From Gammaproteobacteria bacterium (GTDB lineage: Bacteria; Pseudomonadota; Gammaproteobacteria; GCA-001735895), in assembly GCA_030066085.1 (NCBI GenBank), contig JASJCI010000037.1:1-64000 (forward strand): 64,000 nt of DNA, in the 5' to 3' direction. The notes beneath the pieces are model-generated. The model saw only the letters and a list, made by a program, of their open reading frames with translations, was not told the DNA's origin and did not search any database. How positions within the stretch are numbered: the stretch's first letter is position 1; each line of letters opens with the position of its first letter. A program made the translations under genes and the position numbers. Shown piece after piece: positions 63,711-64,000 of the stretch.

Positions 63711-64000
63711 ATGAGCAAGCCGAATCTCGCAGTTGACGAGCCCACGGGGCCGCGCAGCCTCGTGTTCGGCGCCAGTGGCTATATCGGTTCTAACCTGGTG
63801 CCTTACCTGCTCGAGCGGGCAGTCCGGGTGCGGGCGGTTGCGCGCGATCGCGCGGTGCTCGAGGCTCGCGGATGGCAGGGCGCGGAAATACTCGCCGCGG
63901 ACGCACTTGCGCCGGAGACGCTGGCAGCCGCGCTGGCTGATGTCGACACTGCCTACTACCTCGTGCATTCGATGGCCGCCGGGCGCGATTTCGGTCGTCT
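63711..64000 (+). CDS. NAD(P)-binding Rossmann-fold protein, partial
   Basis: The first 96 residues of a short-chain dehydrogenase-like or NmrA-like protein, cut by the window end. The glycine motif is VFGASGYIGSN (about residues 18-28), and the sequence VDTAYYLVHSMAAGRDF resembles DUF2867-type NAD(P)-dependent epimerase/oxidoreductase proteins. ATG 63711 is the only reasonable start in this frame. The function cannot be refined without the missing C-terminus. Confidence 0.7.
   Translation, partial: MSKPNLAVDEPTGPRSLVFGASGYIGSNLVPYLLERAVRVRAVARDRAVLEARGWQGAEILAADALAPETLAAALADVDTAYYLVHSMAAGRDFGR

Overview
The window is 64 kb of high-GC (visually about 60% or more), densely packed bacterial chromosome. 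It is almost entirely core gammaproteobacterial content: relA-dusA, surE-pcm-nlpD-rpoS, rlmN-pilF-rodZ-hisS-yfgM-bamB-der, smc-zipA-ligA, trpS-scpAB-rluB and ahpF-ahpC/oxyR. A rod-shaped, type-IV-pilus-bearing, aerobic gammaproteobacterium is the safest reading. The DmdA-like demethylase and the nickel superoxide dismutase are families common in marine bacteria, so a marine lineage is likely, but this is inference. No tRNA, rRNA, CRISPR array, insertion sequence or prophage was found. GTG and TTG starts are common, and many genes are coupled by 1-11 nt overlaps.

Layout. 0-1.8 kb: diguanylate cyclase, then a STAS-PilZ pair (cyclic-di-GMP signalling). 1.8-9.8 kb: ispG, a YigB-like HAD phosphatase, tesA divergent from and overlapping an ABC exporter pair (ybbA-ybbP), then relA. 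9.8-15.6 kb: dusA, an Smr-domain gene, surE, pcm, yqaA, nlpD, rpoS and an Mth938-like gene. 15.7-20.2 kb: threonine biosynthesis, with hom coupled to an ArsN2-like acetyltransferase and a Bcr/CflA-type MFS pump, and thrC facing them. 20.4-27.8 kb: the seven-gene rlmN-to-der block. 27.8-31.6 kb: orphan ParA, YfaZ porin-like protein, atypical metallophosphoesterase, cysZ and queF. 31.8-42 kb: smc, zipA, ligA, DUF4870, msrB, cyaY, a degenerate Rieske-fold protein, yajQ, rsmJ, slyX and an Rsd/AlgQ-family gene. 42-50 kb: yciI, yciB, a sulfotransferase, a major porin with a strong promoter and terminator, yciO, trpS, scpA, scpB, an intergenic cluster of small palindromic repeats and a WD40 lipoprotein. 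50-56.3 kb: rluB, a DciA-like gene, a DmdA-like gene and an RND efflux pair. 56.6-60.9 kb: an oxidative-stress island of sodN, its maturation peptidase sodX, ahpF, ahpC and oxyR. 61-64 kb: a YeeE/YedE transporter, a class III nucleotide cyclase and the start of an NAD(P)-binding protein cut by the window end.

How the parts connect. Stress control recurs: RelA makes (p)ppGpp, RpoS is the stationary-phase sigma factor, and the Rsd/AlgQ-family protein would sequester the housekeeping sigma factor. Superoxide would be converted by the Ni-SOD to peroxide, which AhpC/AhpF removes under OxyR control; MsrB repairs oxidised methionine. The most unusual items are: a Rieske-fold protein that lost all four cluster ligands but kept the two disulfide cysteines and lies between frataxin and yajQ; the compact Ni-SOD/AhpCF/OxyR island with a perfect 13-bp inverted repeat between its convergent halves; the DmdA-like gene in a housekeeping neighbourhood; a metallophosphoesterase lacking motif I ligands; and the palindromic-repeat cluster after scpB.
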